Origin: Ilumatobacter sp.
Lineage (GTDB): Bacteria; Actinomycetota; Acidimicrobiia; Acidimicrobiales; Ilumatobacteraceae
DNA: 5,979 nucleotides
Direction of reading: 5' to 3'
Assembly: GCA_029263275.1 (NCBI GenBank)
Contig: JAJCXU010000420.1
Location: forward strand, 1 to 5,979
Shown here one piece after another: positions 1 to 5,979 of this stretch. The notes beneath the pieces were generated by a model. The model did not search any database. It saw only the letters and a list, made by a program, of their open reading frames with translations, and had not been told where the DNA came from. The translations under genes were made by a program, and so were the position numbers. Position 1 is the first letter of the stretch; every line of letters begins with the position of its first letter.

Positions 1-744
1 GACATCGTCGGCGAACCACTCATGTTGCACGAAGGGCTGAAGGGCGAGGCCCGTCGCGCGCGAGCGGCCGAGTTGCTCGAACAGGTCGGGCTCCGAGCCG
101 AACATCTCGATCGCTACCCGCACGAGTTCTCGGGTGGTCAGCGTCAACGCATCGCCATCGCCCGAGCGCTCGCTACGTCGCCGGATCTGATCGTGCTCGA
201 CGAACCGGTTTCCGCGCTCGACGTCTCGACGCAGAGTCAGGTCATCAACTTGCTCGAGCAACTGCAGCGCGACACGGGTGCGGCCTACCTCTTCATTGCT
301 CACGATCTCGCCGTGGTCCGTCACGCGTGTGAGCGGATCGTCGTGATGTACCACAGCCGCATCGTCGAGACGGCGCCTGCCGACGCCATCTGCGAGCAGC
401 CCACTCACCCCTACACCGAGTTGCTGCTGGCATCGATTCCGGACCCGGATCCCGATGTGCAACGCCGTAAGTCCGAGCATCGTCGAGCCCTCACCCGTGG
501 GGTGACGGGCGCCATAGGCGCTGCACCGACCGACAGCTGTCCGTTCGCTGACCGGTGCCCACACGTGATGGACATCTGCCGCGAGTCGTTTCCCGACGAG
601 GTCGCCACGATGACGGGCGGGACTGTTGCCTGCCATCTGCATACGTCTGGGCCGAGACTCGGCGGCCGGCCCCTCGCCGAGCTCAGCGGTGACGAGCCGG
701 TGACCTCGACCCGACGCCCAGCAGAAAAGGAAGCAACGACATGA
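1..744 (+). CDS. Opp/Dpp-type ABC transporter ATP-binding protein, 5'-truncated
   Basis: This is the C-terminal 247 residues of a cytoplasmic ATPase that powers import of peptides or similar small solutes through an Opp/Dpp/Ni-type permease. The frame is open from base 1 (DIVGEPL...), so the real start lies upstream and the ATG at 22 is internal. The Walker A and Q-loop are outside the window. In visible residue numbering, the ABC signature FSGGQRQR is at 43-50, Walker B LIVLDEP at 63-69 with catalytic Glu68, the D-loop SALD at 71-74 and the H-loop His101. The oligopeptide-transporter C-terminal region (PTHPYTELLLASIPDP) is at about 134-149. Cys180, Cys186, Cys193 and Cys211 follow, a pattern known in this subfamily to bind an iron-sulfur cluster. 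The last about 30 residues are a low-complexity tail. The stop overlaps the sulfatase ATG by 4 nt, so transport and desulfation are probably co-expressed. The family is certain, but the substrate is not: Opp-like systems also carry non-peptide solutes. Confidence 0.95.
   Translation, partial: DIVGEPLMLHEGLKGEARRARAAELLEQVGLRAEHLDRYPHEFSGGQRQRIAIARALATSPDLIVLDEPVSALDVSTQSQVINLLEQLQRDTGAAYLFIAHDLAVVRHACERIVVMYHSRIVETAPADAICEQPTHPYTELLLASIPDPDPDVQRRKSEHRRALTRGVTGAIGAAPTDSCPFADRCPHVMDICRESFPDEVATMTGGTVACHLHTSGPRLGGRPLAELSGDEPVTSTRRPAEKEATT
727..731 (+). promoter_or_regulatory. ribosome binding site of the sulfatase gene
   Basis: AAGGA lies within the last codons of the ABC ATPase gene, 9 nt before the ATG at 741. 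It supports that ATG, which also forms the ATGA overlap with the upstream stop, as the true start of the sulfatase. This arrangement fits translational coupling. Confidence 0.7.
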
Positions 745-3029
745 CCAACCGATCGACGCCGCACCACACGATCGAGGACTTTCCCGGAACGATCGGCCGA
801 ACGCTCGCTGACTCCGAACCGTTCTTCGAGCAGGAGGTGCATCCAGGCGACGATGCCCCCAACGTCGTCATGGTGTTGCTCGACGACACCGGCTTCGCCC
901 AGTTCGGGTGCTTTGGTTCCGACATCGACACCGCTCACGTCGACGCGCTGGCCGCCGGCGGTCTGCAGTTCACCAACTATCACGTCACCCCGTTGTGTTC
1001 GCCGACGCGGGCAGCGCTGCTGACAGGACGTTCGCAGCATACGGTGGGAATGCGCCACGTCTCGAATATCCGCACCGGCTTTCCCCATCAGCTCGGGCAC
1101 ATCTCCAATCGGGCGGCCACCGTCGCGGAGGTGTTGCAGCGCGAGGGCTACGCCACGTTCTGCGCCGGCAAGTGGCACCTGGCGCCGACCAGGAATCTCT
1201 CCGCAGCAGGACCGTTCGATCAGTGGCCGCTGGGCCGTGGCTTCGACCGCTTCTATGGCTTCCTCGAAGGCGAGACCGATCAGTTCCACCCGGAGATCGT
1301 CATCGACAATCACGTGGCGGCGCCGCCCTCGTCACCCCAAGATGGCTACCACTTCAGCGAAGACATGATCGACCAGACGCTGCGGATGATCAACGACAGC
1401 AAAGCGGTCCGCCCGGACCGGCCGTTCTTCGCCTACGTCGCGTTCGGCGCGACGCATGCACCGCATCAGGCGCCGGCGGCCTACCTCGAGAAGTATCGGG
1501 GCCGATACGACGTCGGCTGGGACGTCACCCGTCAGCGTTGGTACGAACGCCAACTCGAGCTGGGCGTCGTTGCCGAGGGAACCGAGCTTGCGCCGCGCAA
1601 CCCGGGCGTCGAAGCCTGGGACGACCTCCCCGCAAACCACCAGCGCTTCGCGGCGCGCCTGCAAGAGGCGTTCGCCGCATTCCTCGATCACACCGACGAC
1701 CAGATCGGGCGGCTCGTCGACGGGCTCCGGCGCCTCGGGGAACTCGACAACACCATCTTCGTGGTGTCGGCCGACAACGGGGCATCGCAAGAGGGGGGAC
1801 CGCTCGGAATCATGAACGAGATGAAGTTCTTCAACGGCATCCCCGACAACCCCGACGACGTCGTCGATCGGCTCGACGACATCGGCGGTCCGGACAGTCA
1901 CACCAACTACCCGTGGGGCTGGGCGCAGTGCGGCAACTCGCCGTTCAAGTGGTACAAGCAGAACACCCACGAGGGTGGTGTCCACGTGCCGATGGTCGTG
2001 CACTGGCCGGCGGGTATCACTGCCGAACAGGCCGGCACCAAGCGGGACCAGTTCGTCAACGTGTCCGACATCGTGCCCACGATCTACGACCTGCTCGGCG
2101 TCACGGCGCCCGATGTGTACCACGACGTTCCGCAGCTGCCGATCACCGGGAACTCGTTCGCGCCGCTGCTCGCTGATGCCGACGCTCCGGCAACGACCAC
2201 CGTGCAGTACTTCGAGCAGTCGGGGTCACGTGCGCTCGTTGCGCAGCAGGACGACACCTGGTGGAAGGCCGTCATCCGCCACACCCAGGGCGACGACTTC
2301 GACACCGAGCAATGGGAGTTGTACGACATTGGCGTCGACGCATCCGAGTGCACCGACCTCGCGACCGACCGGCCCGAGAAGCTCGCCGAGCTGATCGAGC
2401 TGTGGTGGTCCGAGGCCGCCCGCCTCGGTGTCCTGCCGCTCGACGATCGGGGGCTGGAGCTGTTCGCGCCGGTCCGCGACGACCATTCGCCGCATCGCCA
2501 CGACCGGCGTTACGTCTACCGGCCACCGGTCAGCCCAATCGCTGCCGGGTCGTCGCCCTCGCCGGGAGGGCGCAGCTTCGACCTGACCGCTCGCGTCGAC
2601 AGCGCCGACGGCGACGAGGGGGTGCTCTGGGCGTTCGGCAGTTCGAGCGGGGGGATCAGCGTCTTCGTGCAGAACGGTCGTCTGGTCGTCGACTACAACG
2701 CATTCGGCGACCACGTGATCGTCGAGTCCGACGTCGCCGTACCGGTGGGAGTCAGCGAGCTGTCGATGCAGCTCCGGCGGTCGTCGCCGACCACCGGCAC
2801 AGTGCAGATCGCGATCGATGGCGAGACCGCCGGCACCGCGGAGTTGCCGTTGATGATGCGACAGATCTCGATGCTGGCCGCAAGCATCGGGTCCGATCAC
2901 GGGTCGCTCGTCTCGTCGCGATACGACGATGAGTTCGCGTTCTCGGGAACGCTGCACGAGGTGGAGATCCGTCTCGACGGCGGACCGAGCGCGGCCGATG
3001 TCGAGCGGGCCGAAACGGCGCGACAGTGA
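741..3029 (+). CDS. formylglycine-dependent type I sulfatase (arylsulfatase, long actinobacterial form)
   Basis: This enzyme hydrolyses a sulfate ester to an alcohol or phenol plus sulfate. The 762-aa protein has no signal peptide or membrane segment, so it should act in the cytoplasm. The sulfatase core spans about residues 38-565. The maturation motif CSPTRAALLTGR is at 86-97, with Cys86 the residue converted to formylglycine and Arg90 beside it. By comparison with Pseudomonas aeruginosa arylsulfatase, the metal ligands are Asp48, Asp49, Asp345 and Asn346. The other active-site residues are Lys144 and His146 (GKWHL), His239 (GATHAPH) and Lys406 (WYK). All are retained, and the Asp49-to-Cys86 spacing equals that of the Pseudomonas enzyme. 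Residues about 608-746 form a separate beta-rich domain resembling the concanavalin/LamG-like tail of mycobacterial AtsA/AtsD-type sulfatases. The start is fixed by the ATGA overlap and an AAGGA site. Activity needs a formylglycine-generating enzyme encoded elsewhere. The natural substrate is unknown; the name arylsulfatase reflects similarity only. Confidence 0.95.
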   Translation: MTNRSTPHHTIEDFPGTIGRTLADSEPFFEQEVHPGDDAPNVVMVLLDDTGFAQFGCFGSDIDTAHVDALAAGGLQFTNYHVTPLCSPTRAALLTGRSQHTVGMRHVSNIRTGFPHQLGHISNRAATVAEVLQREGYATFCAGKWHLAPTRNLSAAGPFDQWPLGRGFDRFYGFLEGETDQFHPEIVIDNHVAAPPSSPQDGYHFSEDMIDQTLRMINDSKAVRPDRPFFAYVAFGATHAPHQAPAAYLEKYRGRYDVGWDVTRQRWYERQLELGVVAEGTELAPRNPGVEAWDDLPANHQRFAARLQEAFAAFLDHTDDQIGRLVDGLRRLGELDNTIFVVSADNGASQEGGPLGIMNEMKFFNGIPDNPDDVVDRLDDIGGPDSHTNYPWGWAQCGNSPFKWYKQNTHEGGVHVPMVVHWPAGITAEQAGTKRDQFVNVSDIVPTIYDLLGVTAPDVYHDVPQLPITGNSFAPLLADADAPATTTVQYFEQSGSRALVAQQDDTWWKAVIRHTQGDDFDTEQWELYDIGVDASECTDLATDRPEKLAELIELWWSEAARLGVLPLDDRGLELFAPVRDDHSPHRHDRRYVYRPPVSPIAAGSSPSPGGRSFDLTARVDSADGDEGVLWAFGSSSGGISVFVQNGRLVVDYNAFGDHVIVESDVAVPVGVSELSMQLRRSSPTTGTVQIAIDGETAGTAELPLMMRQISMLAASIGSDHGSLVSSRYDDEFAFSGTLHEVEIRLDGGPSAADVERAETARQ

Positions 3030-3032
3030 GCA

Positions 3033-3037
3033 GGGAG
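3033..3037 (+). promoter_or_regulatory. ribosome binding site of the 168-aa gene
   Basis: GGGAG sits in the 16-nt gap after the sulfatase stop, 8 nt before the ATG at 3046. It decides the start of the small gene: the same frame is open upstream to an ATG at 2929, but that would overlap the sulfatase by about 100 nt and add an Arg/Ser-rich leader with no domain character. Confidence 0.75.
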
Positions 3038-3045
3038 AACTCCTG

Positions 3046-3552
3046 ATGAAACAACCCAACATCGACGACGTTCCCGTCTCATACACGCCGGCAGGCGGAT
3101 GGACGGAGTGGCCACCGCCCGTGCTCGCAGGCTGCATCGAGCCGTTGCCAGACGGTGCGCCAGATCTCCGTGGCATCTGGCAGGTCGTCGAGGTGTTCGT
3201 CGAGGGCGAGGCGTTTGCTCAGCACCCGGCCTTGGGTCGAGTGTCGCGCAAGGAACAGGCCGGGGATCGCATCGTCATCACCGGTAGTGGGATCATCCAC
3301 GACATGCGTTGCGACGGAACGCTCGACAACGGAGTACATGATGTCGCCGCCGCGGACTTCACGTCGCCCGTGCACGTCGTGGCCACCTACGAGGACGGTG
3401 TGCACGTGTTGCGGCCCGATGGCACCGATCAGGAAGTGAAACGGTGGCGAGACGGCGACGACCTGATGTGGCAGTACATCGGATTCACCGCTCGAATGCG
3501 AAGGTTGGGTCCACCAGAGGCCGACCCGAACGAACTGTTGGGAGCATCATGA
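3046..3552 (+). CDS. hypothetical protein, 168 aa, possibly a small calycin/lipocalin-like beta-barrel
   Basis: I do not recognise this family. The product has no signal peptide, no membrane helix and no obvious catalytic motif. Residues 1-40 are Pro/Gly-rich and probably extended. From about residue 41 there is a series of likely beta-strands: LRGIWQVVEVFVEG (41-54), DRIVITGSGIIHDM (74-87), VHVVATYEDGVHVLRP (109-124) and a closing strand LMWQYIGFTARMRRL (140-154). The opening GIW at 43-45, followed by alternating hydrophobics, resembles the G-x-W start of lipocalin-type barrels, and the last strand ends in a basic cluster. A small ligand-binding barrel or a cofactor-free isomerase/lyase-like role is conceivable, but this is inference. 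It sits between the sulfatase (16-nt gap) and the acyl-CoA synthetase (4-nt ATGA overlap), so its job is probably tied to an intermediate of the same pathway. Its base composition and codon use look like those of its neighbours. Confidence 0.85.
   Translation: MKQPNIDDVPVSYTPAGGWTEWPPPVLAGCIEPLPDGAPDLRGIWQVVEVFVEGEAFAQHPALGRVSRKEQAGDRIVITGSGIIHDMRCDGTLDNGVHDVAAADFTSPVHVVATYEDGVHVLRPDGTDQEVKRWRDGDDLMWQYIGFTARMRRLGPPEADPNELLGAS
3540..3544 (+). promoter_or_regulatory. ribosome binding site of the acyl-CoA synthetase gene
   Basis: GGGAG lies near the end of the preceding gene, only 4 nt before the ATG at 3549. The spacing is short, so initiation may depend partly on ribosomes finishing the upstream gene at the overlapping ATGA. 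Confidence 0.5.
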
Positions 3553-5087
3553 CGTCAGATCTGCGCTACGTGCTCGATCAGTCGGAGAGTCGGCTGAACG
3601 ACGAGGCGATCTGGTCGCCGACCGCGTCGTTGACCTTCGAGCAACTCGAAGACCGCTCGCGTCGCGTGGCCAACGGGCTCCACGCTCGCGGCGTCGGGCC
3701 GGGTCAGGCATTCGGGATACTCGCGAAGAACCGGGTCGAGTGGCCCGAGTTGGTGTTGGCCAATGTGCGGGCGCACACCCGCTACGTACCGCTCAACTGG
3801 CACCTCACCGCGAGCGAGGTTGCAGAGCTGCTGATCGACTCGGGATCGCGTCTGCTCATCGTCGGAAGTGAGAACACATCGGTGGGTAGGGAGGCTGCCG
3901 AGATTGCCGGAGGTCTCGATGTGATCGAGTTGGGCGCGGGCTATGAAGCGTGGCTGGCCGATCAGTCGGACGCACCGTTGCCCGACGGTCCGATGGGCAC
4001 GCCGATGCTCTACACGGGCGGCACCACGGGGCGCTCGAAGGGTGTGACCCGTAGCGACATGAACATTCCGACGAGCAAGTTCGGCATGCTGGCAGCAGGC
4101 TTTGCGACGAACGTGCACATGCCGACCGACGGACGAGCGATGTTGTGTACGCCCGCCTACCACGGGCTGGGTTTCGGCGTCATCCAAGGCACGCTCGGCC
4201 AGCGCCACACACTGTCGATCCTGCCGCGCTTCGACCCGGTCGACACGCTGCGGATGATCGAGGAACGAGCGATCACGGCCACTGCGATGGTGCCGACGCA
4301 ATTCGTGCGTCTCCTGAAACTCGACGCCGACGTGCGCACCTCGTTCGACGTGTCGAGCATCGAGTGGGTGATGCACACCGCGGCCCCCTGCCCCCGCTGG
4401 GCCAAGGAGGCCATGATCGAGTGGTTCGGTCCGACCATCGTCGAGTTGTACGGATCGTCGGAAGGAAGCGGGCCGGTGGTGTGCACCAGCGAGGAATGGC
4501 TGGCGCACCCGGGCACGGTCGGCAAAGCGTCGCCGGTGTTGACCCTGTCGATCGTCGGCGACGACGGTGATGACCTGCCCGCCGGCGAGGTCGGCACTGT
4601 GTATGTCAAACGACACGACGGTACGCCGGAGTATCACGGTGACGCGGACAAGACCCGCTCGATCCAACTGCCTGACGGACGTTTCACTGTGGGTGATATC
4701 GGTTGGATGGACGTCGACGGTTTCCTGTATCTCGCCGACCGACGCACCGACCTGATCTTGCGCGGCGGCGTCAACATCTATCCGGCCGAGATCGAGGCGA
4801 TGCTCTCGCAACATCCCACCGTTGCCGACATCGCCGTGTTCGGCATCCCCGACGCCGAGCTCGGGCAATCGGTAAAGGCGGTCGTGGAACCGGCGACAGG
4901 GGTCACTGTCGACGTCGACGAGCTGATGGCCTATGCAAGTGAACACCTGGCCAGGTTCAAGTTGCCGCAGTCGATCGACGTCGTCGATGCGTTGCCGCGT
5001 GAGGAGAGTGGCAAGCTGAAGAAGCGGCTGCTGCGCGACCCGTACTGGGCCGACACCGAGACGAGCACCGGAGGAGCACCAACATGA
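3549..5087 (+). CDS. acyl-CoA synthetase, AMP-binding (class I adenylate-forming) family
   Basis: This 512-aa enzyme is predicted to activate a carboxylic acid with ATP to an acyl-adenylate and then to a CoA thioester in the cytoplasm. The length is usual for the family. The N-terminal domain holds the phosphate-binding loop YTGGTTGRSKGV (155-166) and the A5 motif ELYGSSEG (299-306, Glu305), where Ser304 replaces the commoner Thr. The A7/A8 region follows: VGDIGWMD with Asp383, then ADRRTDLILRGGVNIYPAEIE (396-416), which contains the hinge. The C-terminal lid ends with PREESGKLKKRLL, where Lys489 is the expected adenylation lysine. These features place it with fatty-acyl, aryl and steroid-side-chain CoA ligases, but the specificity cannot be read. 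I chose the ATG at 3549 because it forms an ATGA overlap and has a GGGAG site. The frame extends upstream to an ATG at 3444, but that leader is Arg-rich and unlike the family. A carboxyl-activating enzyme beside a sulfatase suggests breakdown of the desulfated carbon skeleton, not sulfate release alone. Confidence 0.95.
   Translation: MTSDLRYVLDQSESRLNDEAIWSPTASLTFEQLEDRSRRVANGLHARGVGPGQAFGILAKNRVEWPELVLANVRAHTRYVPLNWHLTASEVAELLIDSGSRLLIVGSENTSVGREAAEIAGGLDVIELGAGYEAWLADQSDAPLPDGPMGTPMLYTGGTTGRSKGVTRSDMNIPTSKFGMLAAGFATNVHMPTDGRAMLCTPAYHGLGFGVIQGTLGQRHTLSILPRFDPVDTLRMIEERAITATAMVPTQFVRLLKLDADVRTSFDVSSIEWVMHTAAPCPRWAKEAMIEWFGPTIVELYGSSEGSGPVVCTSEEWLAHPGTVGKASPVLTLSIVGDDGDDLPAGEVGTVYVKRHDGTPEYHGDADKTRSIQLPDGRFTVGDIGWMDVDGFLYLADRRTDLILRGGVNIYPAEIEAMLSQHPTVADIAVFGIPDAELGQSVKAVVEPATGVTVDVDELMAYASEHLARFKLPQSIDVVDALPREESGKLKKRLLRDPYWADTETSTGGAPT
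5070..5076 (+). promoter_or_regulatory. strong ribosome binding site of the dioxygenase gene
   Basis: GGAGGAG is a near-perfect Shine-Dalgarno sequence, 7 nt before the ATG at 5084. It is the strongest such site in the window and fixes the dioxygenase start, which overlaps the acyl-CoA synthetase stop by 4 nt. Confidence 0.8.
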
Positions 5088-5979
5088 GCGACACGTTCAG
5101 ACAGTCGGTGACCGGAGCGCGGGCGTGGCGTTCGGCCGACTTCACCGACGAGTCCGATTGGCTCACCACGATCGATGCGGCCGGAGTCGAGGTGCTCGCT
5201 GCTGCTGCGGCGGTACTGCCGGATGATCCGCATCGCTGGATCGACGTTGACGCAGGTGACGTCATCACCGACTCCGTCGCCGACACGATCGGTGGCCTCG
5301 CTCACGACCTGTGGCACGGCAGGGGGTTCTTCTGGCTGCGTGGCCTGCCGAGCAACGAACCCGAATTGCTGCGTCGGCTGTTCTGGGTGATCGGCAACAA
5401 CCTCGGCGTGCCGACGATGCAGAACAAGCGTGGACAGGTGCTCAGCGAGGTCTTCGATCGCTTCGACGGAGCCGAGCGTGTCGTCGACACGCGCGGTTAC
5501 GAGAGCAGCGACGAGCTGACGTTTCACTGCGACGGCGGAGACAGCATCGGCCTCGCTTGCGTCCGCCCGGCGCCGGTCGGCGGTGAAAACGGCTTGGTCA
5601 GCATGGCCGCGATCTACAACGAGTTGCTCCGAGCTCAGCCCGAACATCTCGACGTGCTCGAACGCGGCTTCGGGCTGTACTCGCGTCGCGAAGCGTCAAG
5701 CGACGGCAGTACAGCTGACGGAGCCGTCAACGATCGGCGGCTTCCGTCGTTTGCCTGGCACACCGATGCCGGTGACGAGCCTCACTTCAGCGCATGGATG
5801 AACCGTCGGCTCGCCGAGCTCAACGCGGAGATGTCTGGCGTGCCGTTCACCGATGCCGAGCAGGCAGCACTCGACGCGGTCGATGAGATCGCGGAGCGTC
5901 CTGGCATGCAACTCCAGGCCACTCAGCAGCCCGGAGATGTGGTGTGGGTGAACAACCTCGCCGTGATGCATCGTCGTGA
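5084..5979 (+). CDS. TauD/TfdA-family Fe(II)/2-oxoglutarate-dependent dioxygenase, 3'-truncated
   Basis: The frame is open from the ATG at 5084 to the window edge (298 codons plus two bases) with no stop. The family uses Fe(II), O2 and 2-oxoglutarate to hydroxylate a substrate, often at a carbon next to a sulfonate, sulfate, ether or amine, giving succinate and CO2. Visible hallmarks are HGRGFFWLRGLP (78-89), a common N-terminal core segment of this family, and RGYESSDELTFHCDGGD (137-153), which contains the iron-binding facial-triad pair His148 and Asp150. NNLAVMHRR follows at 290-298, with His296 as the distal iron ligand. The 146-residue separation of Asp150 and His296 is close to that in TauD. 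The Arg that binds the 2-oxoglutarate carboxylate normally lies about ten residues after the distal His, beyond the edge. Full proteins of this type are about 320-360 aa, so only a short tail is missing. The middle residue of the HxD motif is Cys, where Thr or Ser is more usual. No signal peptide is seen, so the enzyme is cytoplasmic. The substrate is unknown; a partner step to the sulfatase or ligase is inferred from the 4-nt overlap. Confidence 0.92.
   Translation, partial: MSDTFRQSVTGARAWRSADFTDESDWLTTIDAAGVEVLAAAAAVLPDDPHRWIDVDAGDVITDSVADTIGGLAHDLWHGRGFFWLRGLPSNEPELLRRLFWVIGNNLGVPTMQNKRGQVLSEVFDRFDGAERVVDTRGYESSDELTFHCDGGDSIGLACVRPAPVGGENGLVSMAAIYNELLRAQPEHLDVLERGFGLYSRREASSDGSTADGAVNDRRLPSFAWHTDAGDEPHFSAWMNRRLAELNAEMSGVPFTDAEQAALDAVDEIAERPGMQLQATQQPGDVVWVNNLAVMHRR

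Noticed and set aside
538..633. Four-cysteine cluster in the ABC ATPase as a possible novel metal site
   Set aside because: This C-terminal Cys pattern is already known in Opp/Dpp-type ATPases, so it is expected.
1860..1880. Perfect 8-bp inverted repeat (GTCGTCGA / TCGACGAC) with a 5-nt loop, possible hairpin or terminator
   Set aside because: It lies mid-gene in the sulfatase, has no following T run, and arises from codons for an Asp/Val/Arg-rich stretch.
2929..3045. Upstream in-frame extension of the 168-aa gene to an ATG at 2929
   Set aside because: It would overlap the sulfatase by about 100 nt and add an Arg/Ser-rich leader. The ATG at 3046 has a well-spaced GGGAG site.
411..3176. Chain of minus-strand open frames (411-1313, 1332-2123, 2226-3176) covering the sulfatase region
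   Set aside because: They lie opposite the conserved sulfatase reading frame, have Arg- and Val-rich compositions with no recognisable motifs, and lack convincing ribosome binding sites. They are best explained as coding-bias shadows.
3444..3548. Upstream in-frame extension of the acyl-CoA synthetase to an ATG at 3444
   Set aside because: The added 35 residues are Arg-rich and are the out-of-frame shadow of the preceding gene. The ATG at 3549 gives a normal family N-terminus and an ATGA overlap.
3555..4946. Long open frame on the minus strand (463 codons) opposite the acyl-CoA synthetase
   Set aside because: It is antisense to a gene with all its family motifs, its translation is rich in Arg, His, Asp and Val with no domain character, and long antisense frames are expected in high-G+C genes with strong third-position bias.
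4931..5647. Minus-strand open frame of 238 codons across the ligase/dioxygenase junction
   Set aside because: The plus strand here encodes the ligase C-terminus and the dioxygenase N-terminal core, both with clear motifs. The antisense product shows nothing recognisable.

Overview
The window is a single high-G+C, gene-dense block with every gene on the + strand. The codons favour G or C in third position, and the genes overlap through ATGA stop/start junctions. The sulfatase has the long architecture (catalytic domain plus C-terminal beta-sandwich) that I associate with actinobacterial arylsulfatases such as the mycobacterial AtsA/AtsD type. Together this suggests a free-living, aerobic, high-G+C actinobacterium. 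A marine or soil acidimicrobial-type lineage is possible, but that is a guess.

Layout, left to right: (1) the 3' part of an Opp/Dpp-type ABC transporter ATPase (1-744, start outside the window); (2) a complete formylglycine-dependent sulfatase of 762 aa (741-3029); (3) a complete 168-aa protein of unknown function, perhaps a small beta-barrel (3046-3552); (4) a complete 512-aa acyl-CoA synthetase of the AMP-binding family (3549-5087); (5) the first 298 codons of a TauD/TfdA-family Fe(II)/2-oxoglutarate dioxygenase that runs off the right edge (5084-5979). Three of the four junctions are 4-nt ATGA overlaps and the fourth is a 16-nt gap. Each internal gene has a purine-rich ribosome binding site inside or just after the preceding gene. 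There is no gene-free stretch over 300 bases, and I see no promoter, terminator, RNA gene, mobile element or CRISPR. The window lies inside one operon whose two ends are not visible.

Working model (inference): the ABC system imports a sulfated or otherwise charged organic molecule, and the cytoplasmic sulfatase removes sulfate. The ligase activates a carboxylate as its CoA thioester, and the dioxygenase hydroxylates or oxidatively cleaves the compound or a related sulfonate/sulfate ester. The 168-aa protein may bind or process an intermediate. Each enzyme family is known, but this exact five-gene combination with an uncharacterised small protein looks like an undescribed catabolic or sulfur-scavenging cassette. 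The substrate cannot be read from the sequence.
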